A stretch of 64,000 nucleotides of DNA from CAMCXT01 sp040403315 (lineage in GTDB: Bacteria > Bacteroidota > Bacteroidia > M30B66), in assembly GCA_040403315.1 (NCBI GenBank), contig JBBAKX010000002.1, positions 62,001 through 126,000 of the forward strand, given 5' to 3'. The notes under the pieces are model-generated. The model was not told where the DNA came from. It did not search any database and saw only the letters and a list, made by a program, of their open reading frames with translations. Position numbers and translations under genes: made by a program. This document shows positions 46,716 through 55,092 of this stretch, piece after piece. Position 1 is the first letter of the stretch; every line of letters begins with the position of its first letter.

Positions 46716-46753
46716 AAAGCCCTGAGCATCTTAATGTTCAGGGCTTTCTTTTT
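46716..46753 (+). terminator. intrinsic terminator
   Basis: A perfect 10-bp stem (AAAGCCCTGA at 46716-46725 with TCAGGGCTTT at 46738-46747) is followed by a T-run. It ends the choice-of-anchor B transcript and probably also the convergent DUF4468 transcript, since the stem is flanked by A-runs upstream. Confidence 0.85.
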
Positions 46754-46766
46754 GGGTGAGAAATTA

Positions 46767-47336
46767 CTACCAGTCGTTCGACTTTTTAATTATATCTGTT
46801 TCAATGAATCGTTCAAGACTTTTGATGGTCTCTTTCATGAATTCATCAGTTTGCTTCAAATACAAAGCAAAGTTCGGATCGTAATTGGTAGCTTTTGTAT
46901 CCATCCAACGCTCGATCGGGTAATAGGAAGTCTGTTTCCAGCTAATGTTCGTGATCTCATATTTGAACTTCCCATCCTTGCACATGATCTTGAACTTGTA
47001 ATTTACCAATCCAGCGTCAACCATTGGAGCAGGTTGTTTTTTTGAATTCGGCTCCGGGCGCTGAATGGTAAAACGGTAGCCCCCTTCAACAACTCTCGCT
47101 TCTGCATCAGCTTTCTTTAAAGCCTCCACAGGGTTTTTGAAATAGGTTTTAAACCAGCGCAACGAACGATTGTATATAGTATCCTTGTTTATTCCCGGTT
47201 CTTCAACCACATCTGTATAAGTAATCAAATTGGATACTTCATCAACAGGCATTTTAGGCGCAGCAGGAGCCTGAGCCTGAATTGTTGCCGCCCACAAACA
47301 AGCAACGGCAATCGCAGTAAAAATTTTAGATTTCAT
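46767..47336 (-). CDS. exported DUF4468-like (TBP-like fold) protein
   Basis: This 189-residue protein has a signal peptide ending ATIQAQ. The mature part resembles the DUF4468 family. MPVDEVSNLITYTDVVEEPGINKDTIYNRSLRWF-like features appear as LITYTDVVEEPG and DTIYNRSLRWFKTYF. They are followed by YKFKIMCKDGKFKYEITNI, with a helical C-terminus (EFMKETIKSLERFIE). No catalytic residues are apparent and the function is unknown. A good minus-strand promoter lies 20 bp upstream. Confidence 0.7.
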   Translation of the reverse strand: MKSKIFTAIAVACLWAATIQAQAPAAPKMPVDEVSNLITYTDVVEEPGINKDTIYNRSLRWFKTYFKNPVEALKKADAEARVVEGGYRFTIQRPEPNSKKQPAPMVDAGLVNYKFKIMCKDGKFKYEITNISWKQTSYYPIERWMDTKATNYDPNFALYLKQTDEFMKETIKSLERFIETDIIKKSNDW

Positions 47337-47356
47337 AGGTATGTTTCTTATATGTA

Positions 47357-47390
47357 CAAACTTATTGGCTCACAACGGAGATAATACAAA
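47357..47390 (-). promoter_or_regulatory. promoter of the DUF4468-like gene
   Basis: On the minus strand a TTTG (47387-47390) is followed after 22 bp by TAAGTTTG (47357-47364), an exact match to TAnnTTTG. The ATG lies 20 bp downstream. Confidence 0.55.
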
Positions 47391-47424
47391 TGTCTGATCA
47401 CTTTTATCGTTGAGTTTTTAACAA

Positions 47425-47961
47425 TTAAAATTTCTCAAATCCTCCCGCTTTCGATAAAACGCGCAATTGCTTAAAATGATGCTTTAAGTGATAAGTTAAA
47501 AACTTCAATCCGTCTTGCATCAACAGTGGACCAGCCAATGGATGTTTAAAAACTAAGCTAGACTTATGTTCTATCGGAAAATTCGCAAGGAGTTCTTCAA
47601 ATTCCAATCTGATGGCCTTCCAATTTTCTATAGCAAATAATTGCTTATCGTTTTGAATCGAAACCGCTACTGGGGCTTTGTATTTTTTAGGTAACCAAAG
47701 TGCTACAAATAATACCACCGCATTTCTTCGATGAACCAAGCCTGCTTTTTTGATCTTGCCTGATGCCAATCTTTGACTCACTTGCCTCAATACCATTTCT
47801 TCAACCGTCATCAAATGATAAAAAACATCATTTACCGACCAACTTCCGAATTCATTCTGAAATTCCCGATCTGCATCGCTTAAGGATGAATACCAACTCC
47901 ATAAACGCTTACTGTAACTGAAATAATTTTGAGCAGCCGATTTTAAAGAAGGATAACGCAT
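47425..47961 (-). CDS. DinB-like four-helix protein
   Basis: This 178-residue protein has the helical layout of the DinB/YfiT superfamily. The first metal-ligand histidine is in WSVNDVFYHLMTVEEM and the second pair in LTYHLKHHFKQL near the C-terminus, with helices between. Members are often metal-dependent thiol transferases or of unknown role. There is no signal peptide, so it should be cytoplasmic. About 90 bp separate it from the downstream DUF4468-like gene, which has its own promoter. Confidence 0.7.
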   Translation of the reverse strand: MRYPSLKSAAQNYFSYSKRLWSWYSSLSDADREFQNEFGSWSVNDVFYHLMTVEEMVLRQVSQRLASGKIKKAGLVHRRNAVVLFVALWLPKKYKAPVAVSIQNDKQLFAIENWKAIRLEFEELLANFPIEHKSSLVFKHPLAGPLLMQDGLKFLTYHLKHHFKQLRVLSKAGGFEKF

Positions 47962-47980
47962 AAGATTAATTTTCTCTAAG

Positions 47981-48300
47981 CTAAAATTTATGTTCTAATA
48001 AAGCTCCTTTTTTAGGGTCAACGATCAGATTAAATCCAAGAATTTCTTCAGAAAATCCTTCACTATTCAAGTCACACTTTTCGAAAATGGTATTCAAGAT
48101 GGAATTTAAACACATTTCGCTTCGCGGAAGATGAGTTCCTTACAAGGTTCATCATTCACGTTAATATTCATCAATTCAAGTAATTGGTTGGTTTCATGTC
48201 TTATTTCGTTTCCGCTGATCGATTTTCTTACATATGTAAGGCAATATATTGCATGAAGGAATTCATGAGAAACCGAAATCACATTTTTGTAGTAAACCAT
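47981..48300 (-). pseudogene. possible small gene or frameshifted remnant
   Basis: Two overlapping minus-strand frames fill most of the 355-bp interval between the DinB-like and PKD genes. The first (48300 to 48106, 64 residues) contains VSHEFLHAIYCL and ends FREAKCV. The second (48115 to 47981, 44 residues) reads plausibly (ILNTIFEKCDLNSEGF, GFNLIVDPKKGALLEHKF). They overlap by 10 bases in different frames, as a single-base deletion would produce. I do not recognise the family, and both frames could be chance. The upstream end is only 16 bp from the divergent PKD gene start. Confidence 0.3.
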
Positions 48301-48316
48301 TTCACAACGGTTAACT

Positions 48317-49018
48317 ATGAAAAGAACACTTTACTCAGCTATACTCATTCTCATCAATACAGGCATAATGAGCGCCCAATCGAACAATGCAAGAGTAAAC
48401 GCGCTTGTAGCAAGTTCTATTCAATCAGATAAAAACGCGGACCAAAACTTTGCAGTTTTTAGAACGATGGAATCAGTGCGTCATGGTTTACTTCCTGGCT
48501 TACGCGGAGTTCAAGTAAAAGTAGAGCAACCTATTTGTGAAGGTCAAGCCGGAAGCGTTGCGCTTGTGAATGAATCTGGTGAAGCTTGGAAATACAAAAT
48601 CATCGATCGAAATGGTCCACTCATCCAAGAAGGTGATGTTGGATACAATCGAAGAATAGGAAGCTTGAACAACGGCGCATACCTGATCCAATTTACTCTA
48701 GCAAATGGTACATCTGTAATTGATGAATTCACAATTCGCCGAGGAAAAGGATTACAAGCCTCATTAAATGTTGAATCTCCAGTAGTTGTTTCAGGGCAAC
48801 CGATTAAACTATCTGCAGAAGCACAAGGTGCTACAGAATTTACATGGGATTTTGGCGATGGTTCTACCGCTTTTGGCGAATCATCAACCGAACACATTTA
48901 TAAATCGCAAGGATCATACACCGTTACTTTGGTTGCAAATAATTTTGATTGTAAGGCAGAAGCCACTACAAGTGTTACAGTTGCAGGAGAACCTGCCGCT
49001 GTAGAAAAAGGAGAATAG
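48317..49018 (+). CDS. exported single-PKD-domain protein
   Basis: This 233-residue protein has a signal peptide ending IMSAQ. Residues about 65-145 form a beta-rich domain of the kind that often precedes T9SS tails (VALVNESGEAWKYKIIDRNG, LNNGAYLIQFTLANG). Residues about 148-225 are a PKD domain (TEFTWDFGDGSTAFGESS, then HIYKSQGSYTVTLVA). No standard type A or B sorting domain follows, because the protein ends AAVEKGE. It may therefore be periplasmic, or be a fragment-like stand-alone module. A strong terminator follows. Confidence 0.75.
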   Translation: MKRTLYSAILILINTGIMSAQSNNARVNALVASSIQSDKNADQNFAVFRTMESVRHGLLPGLRGVQVKVEQPICEGQAGSVALVNESGEAWKYKIIDRNGPLIQEGDVGYNRRIGSLNNGAYLIQFTLANGTSVIDEFTIRRGKGLQASLNVESPVVVSGQPIKLSAEAQGATEFTWDFGDGSTAFGESSTEHIYKSQGSYTVTLVANNFDCKAEATTSVTVAGEPAAVEKGE

Positions 49019-49044
49019 TAAATTCAATTGGTTGTTGAATGTTT

Positions 49045-49082
49045 AGAGCATGCCGTTGAGTCCTGCATGCTCTTTTTTTTTC
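49045..49082 (+). terminator. intrinsic terminator
   Basis: A perfect 9-bp stem (AGAGCATGC at 49045-49053 with GCATGCTCT at 49065-49073) is followed by a run of about nine T. It ends the PKD gene transcript. The next ATG comes only about 14 bp later. Confidence 0.9.
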
Positions 49083-49095
49083 ATTCATTTGCAGT

Positions 49096-50010
49096 ATGAA
49101 TTTACTCCGCGATCTCTGTGCCGTTCGGTCTGTTTCGGGCGATGAATTGCCCATCAGAAATTTCCTAATCGAATACATCAACAATGAGTCAAGCAACTGG
49201 AAACAAAAACCTGAGTTGCTCTATGGTGATGGATTACAAGATTGCCTTGGGCTTGTTTTCGGGAAACCAAGAACTGCCATTTTTGCCCATATCGATACTA
49301 TCGGATACACAGTTGGTTACAACAGAGATTTGATCAAAGTTGGAGGCCCGGCTACGAAGGAAGGTTTTCGGCTTTGGGGAAATGATTCCAAAGGAGAAAT
49401 TGATTGTAAAATTATTATTCATCCTGAAAGCAATCAGCCTTTCCACGATTTTCATCGAGAAATTGAAAGAGGCACTTTGCTCAGCTTTTATCCCGACTTT
49501 AGAGAAACTAAGAGCTTTGTTCAATCATGCTATATGGACAATCGGTTGGGAATTTACAACGCCCTTCGTGTTGCTGAAACGCTCCAAGATGGCTTAATCA
49601 TTTTTTCTTGCTATGAAGAACATGGTGGCGGAACTGCTGGATTTCTAGCAAATTTGATGGTGACCAAATACAATGTTTACCAAGCCTTAATTAGCGATAT
49701 AACTTGGGTTACTGATGGTGTCGAACATGGAAAAGGAACAGCAATTTCAATGAGAGATTCAGGAATACCAAGAAAAGTATTTCTCAATAAGATTATTGCA
49801 TTGGCCCAAGAGTCAAATATCCCTTTCCAATTAGAAGTGGAAAGTGCCGGTGGATCTGATGGTTCAGAACTCCAGAAAAGCCCCTACCCGATTGATTGGT
49901 GCTTCATTGGCGCACCTGAAAACTTCGTACATACACCAAACGAGAAAGTCCACAAAGACGATATAGAAAGTATGATCAAACTCTATCAATTCCTGATGGA
50001 GAAATTGTAG
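49096..50010 (+). CDS. M42-like metallopeptidase (glutamyl aminopeptidase family)
   Basis: This 304-residue cytoplasmic protein resembles M42/M20 di-metal aminopeptidases. Metal ligands are visible in IFAHIDTIGYTV, CYMDNRLGIYNA, CYEEHGGGTAG (the catalytic glutamate pair), ISDITWV and the terminal FVHTPNEKVH. The protein is somewhat shorter than typical M42 enzymes (about 350), and the SGDE motif is present near the N-terminus. It starts just after a strong terminator, so its promoter must overlap the T-run. A TTCATTTG box ends four bases before the ATG. Confidence 0.85.
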   Translation: MNLLRDLCAVRSVSGDELPIRNFLIEYINNESSNWKQKPELLYGDGLQDCLGLVFGKPRTAIFAHIDTIGYTVGYNRDLIKVGGPATKEGFRLWGNDSKGEIDCKIIIHPESNQPFHDFHREIERGTLLSFYPDFRETKSFVQSCYMDNRLGIYNALRVAETLQDGLIIFSCYEEHGGGTAGFLANLMVTKYNVYQALISDITWVTDGVEHGKGTAISMRDSGIPRKVFLNKIIALAQESNIPFQLEVESAGGSDGSELQKSPYPIDWCFIGAPENFVHTPNEKVHKDDIESMIKLYQFLMEKL

Positions 50011-50027
50011 TTCAAATTGTATCAATG

Positions 50028-50065
50028 AAAAAGCCGTTCAAATGCAAATCTGAACGGCTTTTTTA
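50028..50065. terminator. bidirectional intrinsic terminator
   Basis: A perfect 13-bp stem (AAAAAGCCGTTCA at 50028-50040 with TGAACGGCTTTTT at 50051-50063) with T-runs on both strands lies between the convergent M42 peptidase and giant PKD genes. Confidence 0.9.
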
Positions 50066-50084
50066 TTGAGAGTCATTGTAAATT

Positions 50085-53000
50085 CTATTTTACAACGTTC
50101 ACGGTTCCTTCAAATTTATGAACGAACCCAATATCGTCTGTCGCTTTTACCATATATAGGTAAACTCCTTGAGGTACTTTATTTTCTGAGAGTGCACTGG
50201 TACCATCCCATCCATTGCTCAAATCAAATGAACGATAGATTTGCTGACCCCAACGGTTGAAAATCACAATTTCAAAATCTGTAATCTCTTCACCATACAC
50301 AGTGAAGAAATCGTTAGTGCCATCATTGTTCGGACTGAAACTGTTTGGAATATAAATTCTATAACCTGGATTTACCTTGATAAAACGTTCCAATGAATCC
50401 ATACATCCATACTGGTTTTCGACCACTTGAACAATTTGGTAATAACCAGTATCGGTGAATGTTACATTGTGGTTTGGTCCAAGCAATGTATCTCCATCTA
50501 AATAATACCAAACTGAATCCGTATTTAAAACACCACCTGAAATCTCTAAATCTGGAGCAATCATATCCAACTCTGAAGCATTCATCGAGAAGTAAGATAC
50601 AGGCACAGGGTAAACTTCAATATATTCCTTGCGATCAATCGTTGCATTACATCCATTGGCCGTAGTCGCTTTTAGAGTTACATCATATAAGCCTGCCTTT
50701 GTATATGTGTATGAAGGCTCTGCCGAATTTGAAGTACCTCCATCTCCAAAATACCAAGTATAAAAGACAGCTCCGGGAACTTGACTCAAATTATCAAAAA
50801 TAACTTTGAGCTCTGCACAACCACTATTCACCTCTGCAACAAAATCTACCACCGGGTCTGGATAAACCAAAACATCTGCTGAATATAGATTTGAAAAACA
50901 TCCTCCATCTGTAATCTGTAATGTAATCGTTTGAGATCCTGTAGAACCAAAACTCACGTTTTCAGGGTTTTCAATGGATGATGAAGGAACGTTGGCATTG
51001 GTTCCGAAATTCCAAATAAAGGTTGAATTTTGGGAGAAGAATCCTTCGGCTTGGAAATCAAAACTATTGCCACCTAAACATTGGCCTTGAGGCGCTGCAA
51101 AAGAGACAAATGGTGGAGCAGTTACTCGGTAGATCACAGTGTCGTATGCTATACATTGACCATCATCAGCTCTTAGAATATATTCATAATCAACAGGCTG
51201 GGCCAAGTTGTTTGTTCGGCTGGCTGAAGTTATTGAAGCATTAACATCTGTTAAACCATTTCCTGGAGTCCATAAATAAGAATAACCTGGAATTGCTGGT
51301 GTACCTAATGTTACTGAAGCTCCTGAACAAGATTGTTGGTTTAAACCTGCATCAACAACTGGCAACGGCAAAATAGTTAACGTTTGTATAGAAGTTGGAG
51401 ATTGACAACCCAAGGCGTTAACATCTAAAGTAATTGTCTTAAGGCCTGGAGTTAACCAATTAACTTCAAATGGTCCTTGTCCAACCTGAATTGGCGTTAC
51501 TCCACCACCGAAATTCCAATTATACACTGCTGTTGCAGTTGCAGTTCCTGCATAGGTTACCGTTGCCAATCCATCCAAACAAATCGGAGAAGTAACAGTA
51601 AAATCAGCAGTCGGAATTGGATTAACAATTACCTGAAGCTGCGTGATTGGAGAAACACACCCGTTTTCGGTAACTGTAAGATTTAGAAAATAAGTGCCTG
51701 CCGTAGCGTAGGTTACATTGTGTGGACCTTGGCCTGCCGGGCTTGCAGGTGTTGCTCCGGTGAAATTCCAAGAATAATTTGCAGCAGCACTTGCAGATCC
51801 TAAATATGAAATTGCAGATGGACTTCCAATACAAACAGGGCTACTTGCACTGAAAAGAGAAGTAGGAACTTGGTTTACAACAACATTTTGCGCAAAGGGC
51901 TGTGATGTGCAACCATTCTGTGTTACAGTTAAACTTAAGTTTTTGGTGCCAGCTGTTGGCCATGTTAAAGAAAATGGACCAGGGTTGGTTGTCGCATTGG
52001 GTGTACCTCCGTCAAATGCCCATGTGTACAATGCATTGTTGCCAGCAATACCCGTAAAGGTAACTGGTGAGTTTCCATCACGACAAATAGGCGACACTGC
52101 TGTAAATGAAGCTGTTGGAACAGCATTTACCGTAATAGGAAATTGAGTTTGAGTTGAAACACAACCATTTTCAGTAACAGTTAAGGTTAAATTGTAATTC
52201 CCAGGGGTTGTCCAATTTACAGCATGTGGTCCTTGACCGGCAGGAGCGGCAGGTATTCCAGAAGGAAATGCCCAAGCATAAGTAGCGCCTACTCCAGCAT
52301 TGCCAGTGTAAGAAACATTGTTGGGACTTCCTGCACAAACATTGGCAGATGCAGTAAAGTTGGAATTTGGCGTTTGGAATACGGTCACATTTTGAACATA
52401 AGGCTGAGATGCGCAACCAAATTCTTCAACGATTAATGAAACAGCCTTGACTCCTGAGGTATTCCATCCTAAAGTGAACGGACTAGGATTGGTATTTCCT
52501 GTTGGTGTTCCTCCAGCATAATTCCATGTGTACAAAGCTGCGGCTGATCCATTTCCGGTATAATTGACATTGACTGTATTACCCGTGCAAACAGAAGCTG
52601 AAGTCGTAAAGGTTGCAGTTGGGGTTGCATTGATCACGATAGCATTTGTTACTACAGCAGACGTACAACCCAAAGCAATAACTCGAAGACTTACGTTTCT
52701 ATTGCCAGCTGCTGCCCAACTTGCATCCTGTGTTGCAGATGCTGTTCCTCCAGGATTTGCTGTTCCGGTGTCGAAATTCCATAAATATGTGAGCCCAGCA
52801 GATGCAGCGCCTGTGTATTGAAGGGTGGTTTCTTCTCCTACACATAAACTTGTTGGTGTGGCCGTAAATGAAGCTGTTGGTATTTGATTAACTATTACCG
52901 GCTGGGTTGAAACGGTTGATTCGCAACCTTGTGCAGAGGTAACTTGAAGTGTTAAATCGTAAGTTCCTGCAGCGGCCCAATTAACATTGTATGGACCAGC

Positions 53001-54980
53001 TCCTGAGCCAGAAGCAACTGTTCCTCCATCGAATCCCCAAGTGTAAATGTTGCCAGCTGCGACCGTTCCAGTAAAGGCTGTTGTTGCATTTTGACCTGGA
53101 CAAACACCTGGCGTAACAGTAAAGGTTGATAAAGGCAAAGCGTGAACAACAACTGGAATTGTTGTTGTTGTTGATTGACAGGTTCCAAGTGAAACTTGAA
53201 GCGTTAATGTTTTATTTCCGGCGGTATTCCACGTAACAGAAAGAGGACCTTGCCCTGTAGCAGGAATTGAAGTTCCGCCATCAAGCCCCCAAATGTAAGT
53301 AGCTGTGGCATTTGCATTTCCAGTATAGGTAATAACTAGAGGCTCTCCTAAACAAACACCGCCAGGAGGTATTGTGAAAGTAGACGTAGGTGCAGGGTTA
53401 ACGATTACTTGAACCGTAGTTTCAACAGAGTTGCATGTACCAATGCTCACCGTTAATCGAATTGTTTTTGTTCCAGGTGTTGCCCAAGTTACATTGAATG
53501 GACCTTGCCCAGTTGCAGGAACAGCTGCTCCCCCATCAAAATTCCAAGTGTATGTTGCATTGGCTGGTGCATTCCCTGTGTAGGTTACAACGGCAGGTGC
53601 TGTTCCGCATACAGAAGCTGTAGCAGTGAAACTAGAAGTAGGTGCATCGGTTACAACTAAAGTTTGGGTGGATGAATTTGCTGCACAACCTCCTGCACTG
53701 AGGTTTAAAGTGATAGTTTTGGTTCCAACTGAGTTAAAACTAACGGTGTGGGGCCCAATTGTATTTGCTGTTGGTGGTGTGGCACCTGTTCCAAAATTCC
53801 AAGCTTTCACAGTTTGATTTGAAATTGGAGAAGTGCCAGTGTAGGTGATTGTAGTAGAGTTTCCTAGACAAATTGGGGAAACAACAGTAAATGTGGGATC
53901 ATAAGGCTGAAGGTTTACAACAAAAGTATCAACCAACACAAGATCGTTCGCACATGGAATATCGTAGGTAACTTTGATAATATATTTCTTCTTTGCTTGG
54001 GATGCAGTAATCATGCTCACTTGAGCTGATGTATTGTTTCCTGTAACATTGAATGCTGACCCTGCGGTACCTTGTTGCCCAAACCATTCAACACTTGCAA
54101 CAGATGCAACTACATCAATTCCACTGCCTGGAATAATCGGCGTGTATTGCCAAGCTTGGTTATTTACAGCGATATCATCACCAGAATAAGAGTAAGTTGG
54201 ACAGCTTCCTGCAGCTTGTTCAGGACATGGAGTTGCTAAACCTGAAAGACCATCACCTTGCCACATACCATCACACTCAGGTTTATTACCAATGTGGATT
54301 TGAATAACACCTGTAGTTTCGAAAATTCTAATTTGAAAGGTGGCAGTACCTGGGCAAGAGTTCGCCCAAAATGGAACGTTGGTCCAAGAAACAGTTAATA
54401 CACGATTTGGGGCTACACCAGTTGTTTGATATTGAACTGCGTTTGCTAATCCTACAGGATTCCAATCCTGATACCATCCAAAAATTGCGTTGTTCGGCAA
54501 ATTAGGACTATTACACAGATCATTTTCCATGTCATCAGCTGAGTAACTGAAGGTTCCTGGAAGCGGCGGAGTGAAACCAATGTAACCATTTGAGCTGATA
54601 GAGAAATTCGTATAATTTGTTCCGTAATAATTGAATGTAAAACCAATCGGTATTGATGCAGATGAATTATCATCAGCTAAGGCAACTGAAGTTCCACCAG
54701 GGGCAATGGGTGCATAAGGGGTTGAGGAAGTTAAATATCCAGAACCTGTAATTTGATTTGATGGAACCGTTACAGTTGCTGGATAGGTGGCGTTTATTGT
54801 AAAAACACCTAAAGGCGCACAGGCTTGAATATCTGGTGGCAAAATCGTATTTACCACTTGTACTTGAGCACTTAAAAAACCACTTTGTAATAACAAGAAA
54901 AAGCAAATTACCCCTAAAATGCTCCTGTTAATCAATTGGTTAATTCGTTTTAAACGTTGTGAATTCATTATTAAGTCCAT
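50085..54980 (-). CDS. giant PKD-repeat surface protein with T9SS type B (gliding-motility-associated) C-terminus
   Basis: The protein has 1631 residues. The signal sequence is preceded by a basic stretch (SQRLKRINQLINRS), with cleavage likely at GFLSAQ. The ATG at 54980 or a second one at 54968 are both possible. Residues about 45-290 form a beta-rich head with many cysteines (SISSNGYIGFTPP, GVIQIHIGNKPECDGMW). Ten tandem PKD-like repeats of about 85 residues follow (about 365-1205), then an Ig-like unit and two or three canonical PKD domains (TWYFGDGGTS). The C-terminal 95 residues are the type B domain (IYIPNSFSPNNDGTNDFF, IFNRWGQQIY, GVYLYMVKATD). It is the last of three consecutive same-strand type B genes. 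An adhesin or sheath-like role is plausible. Confidence 0.9.
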   Translation of the reverse strand: MDLIMNSQRLKRINQLINRSILGVICFFLLLQSGFLSAQVQVVNTILPPDIQACAPLGVFTINATYPATVTVPSNQITGSGYLTSSTPYAPIAPGGTSVALADDNSSASIPIGFTFNYYGTNYTNFSISSNGYIGFTPPLPGTFSYSADDMENDLCNSPNLPNNAIFGWYQDWNPVGLANAVQYQTTGVAPNRVLTVSWTNVPFWANSCPGTATFQIRIFETTGVIQIHIGNKPECDGMWQGDGLSGLATPCPEQAAGSCPTYSYSGDDIAVNNQAWQYTPIIPGSGIDVVASVASVEWFGQQGTAGSAFNVTGNNTSAQVSMITASQAKKKYIIKVTYDIPCANDLVLVDTFVVNLQPYDPTFTVVSPICLGNSTTITYTGTSPISNQTVKAWNFGTGATPPTANTIGPHTVSFNSVGTKTITLNLSAGGCAANSSTQTLVVTDAPTSSFTATASVCGTAPAVVTYTGNAPANATYTWNFDGGAAVPATGQGPFNVTWATPGTKTIRLTVSIGTCNSVETTVQVIVNPAPTSTFTIPPGGVCLGEPLVITYTGNANATATYIWGLDGGTSIPATGQGPLSVTWNTAGNKTLTLQVSLGTCQSTTTTIPVVVHALPLSTFTVTPGVCPGQNATTAFTGTVAAGNIYTWGFDGGTVASGSGAGPYNVNWAAAGTYDLTLQVTSAQGCESTVSTQPVIVNQIPTASFTATPTSLCVGEETTLQYTGAASAGLTYLWNFDTGTANPGGTASATQDASWAAAGNRNVSLRVIALGCTSAVVTNAIVINATPTATFTTSASVCTGNTVNVNYTGNGSAAALYTWNYAGGTPTGNTNPSPFTLGWNTSGVKAVSLIVEEFGCASQPYVQNVTVFQTPNSNFTASANVCAGSPNNVSYTGNAGVGATYAWAFPSGIPAAPAGQGPHAVNWTTPGNYNLTLTVTENGCVSTQTQFPITVNAVPTASFTAVSPICRDGNSPVTFTGIAGNNALYTWAFDGGTPNATTNPGPFSLTWPTAGTKNLSLTVTQNGCTSQPFAQNVVVNQVPTSLFSASSPVCIGSPSAISYLGSASAAANYSWNFTGATPASPAGQGPHNVTYATAGTYFLNLTVTENGCVSPITQLQVIVNPIPTADFTVTSPICLDGLATVTYAGTATATAVYNWNFGGGVTPIQVGQGPFEVNWLTPGLKTITLDVNALGCQSPTSIQTLTILPLPVVDAGLNQQSCSGASVTLGTPAIPGYSYLWTPGNGLTDVNASITSASRTNNLAQPVDYEYILRADDGQCIAYDTVIYRVTAPPFVSFAAPQGQCLGGNSFDFQAEGFFSQNSTFIWNFGTNANVPSSSIENPENVSFGSTGSQTITLQITDGGCFSNLYSADVLVYPDPVVDFVAEVNSGCAELKVIFDNLSQVPGAVFYTWYFGDGGTSNSAEPSYTYTKAGLYDVTLKATTANGCNATIDRKEYIEVYPVPVSYFSMNASELDMIAPDLEISGGVLNTDSVWYYLDGDTLLGPNHNVTFTDTGYYQIVQVVENQYGCMDSLERFIKVNPGYRIYIPNSFSPNNDGTNDFFTVYGEEITDFEIVIFNRWGQQIYRSFDLSNGWDGTSALSENKVPQGVYLYMVKATDDIGFVHKFEGTVNVVK
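51360..53900 (-). repeat. ten tandem about 254-bp PKD-encoding repeats
   Basis: Each unit encodes about 85 residues starting near SFTA or TFT. The common pattern is VC.G, Y.G.A, YTW.F.GG, GP..V.W.T.G, LTV...GC and a closing V.N..P linker. Units 6 and 8 share TNP.PF and SQP, while units 7 and 9 share PAGQGPH and TVTENGCVS. This points to duplication of a two-unit block within the array. Confidence 0.9.
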
Positions 54981-55092
54981 ATTACCCCACGGCTAAAATA
55001 CTGAATTTTACTTTCATATGCCAATGGTTAGTAACTGTATTTCTAAACAACTGAAAACCAGTTACAAATGAATTTTATAAACAGATGCAGCG

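Noticed and set aside
51360..53900. CRISPR-like regular spacing of repeats
   Set aside because: The period is about 254 bp, the units are coding and diverged, and no cas genes or short direct repeats are present.
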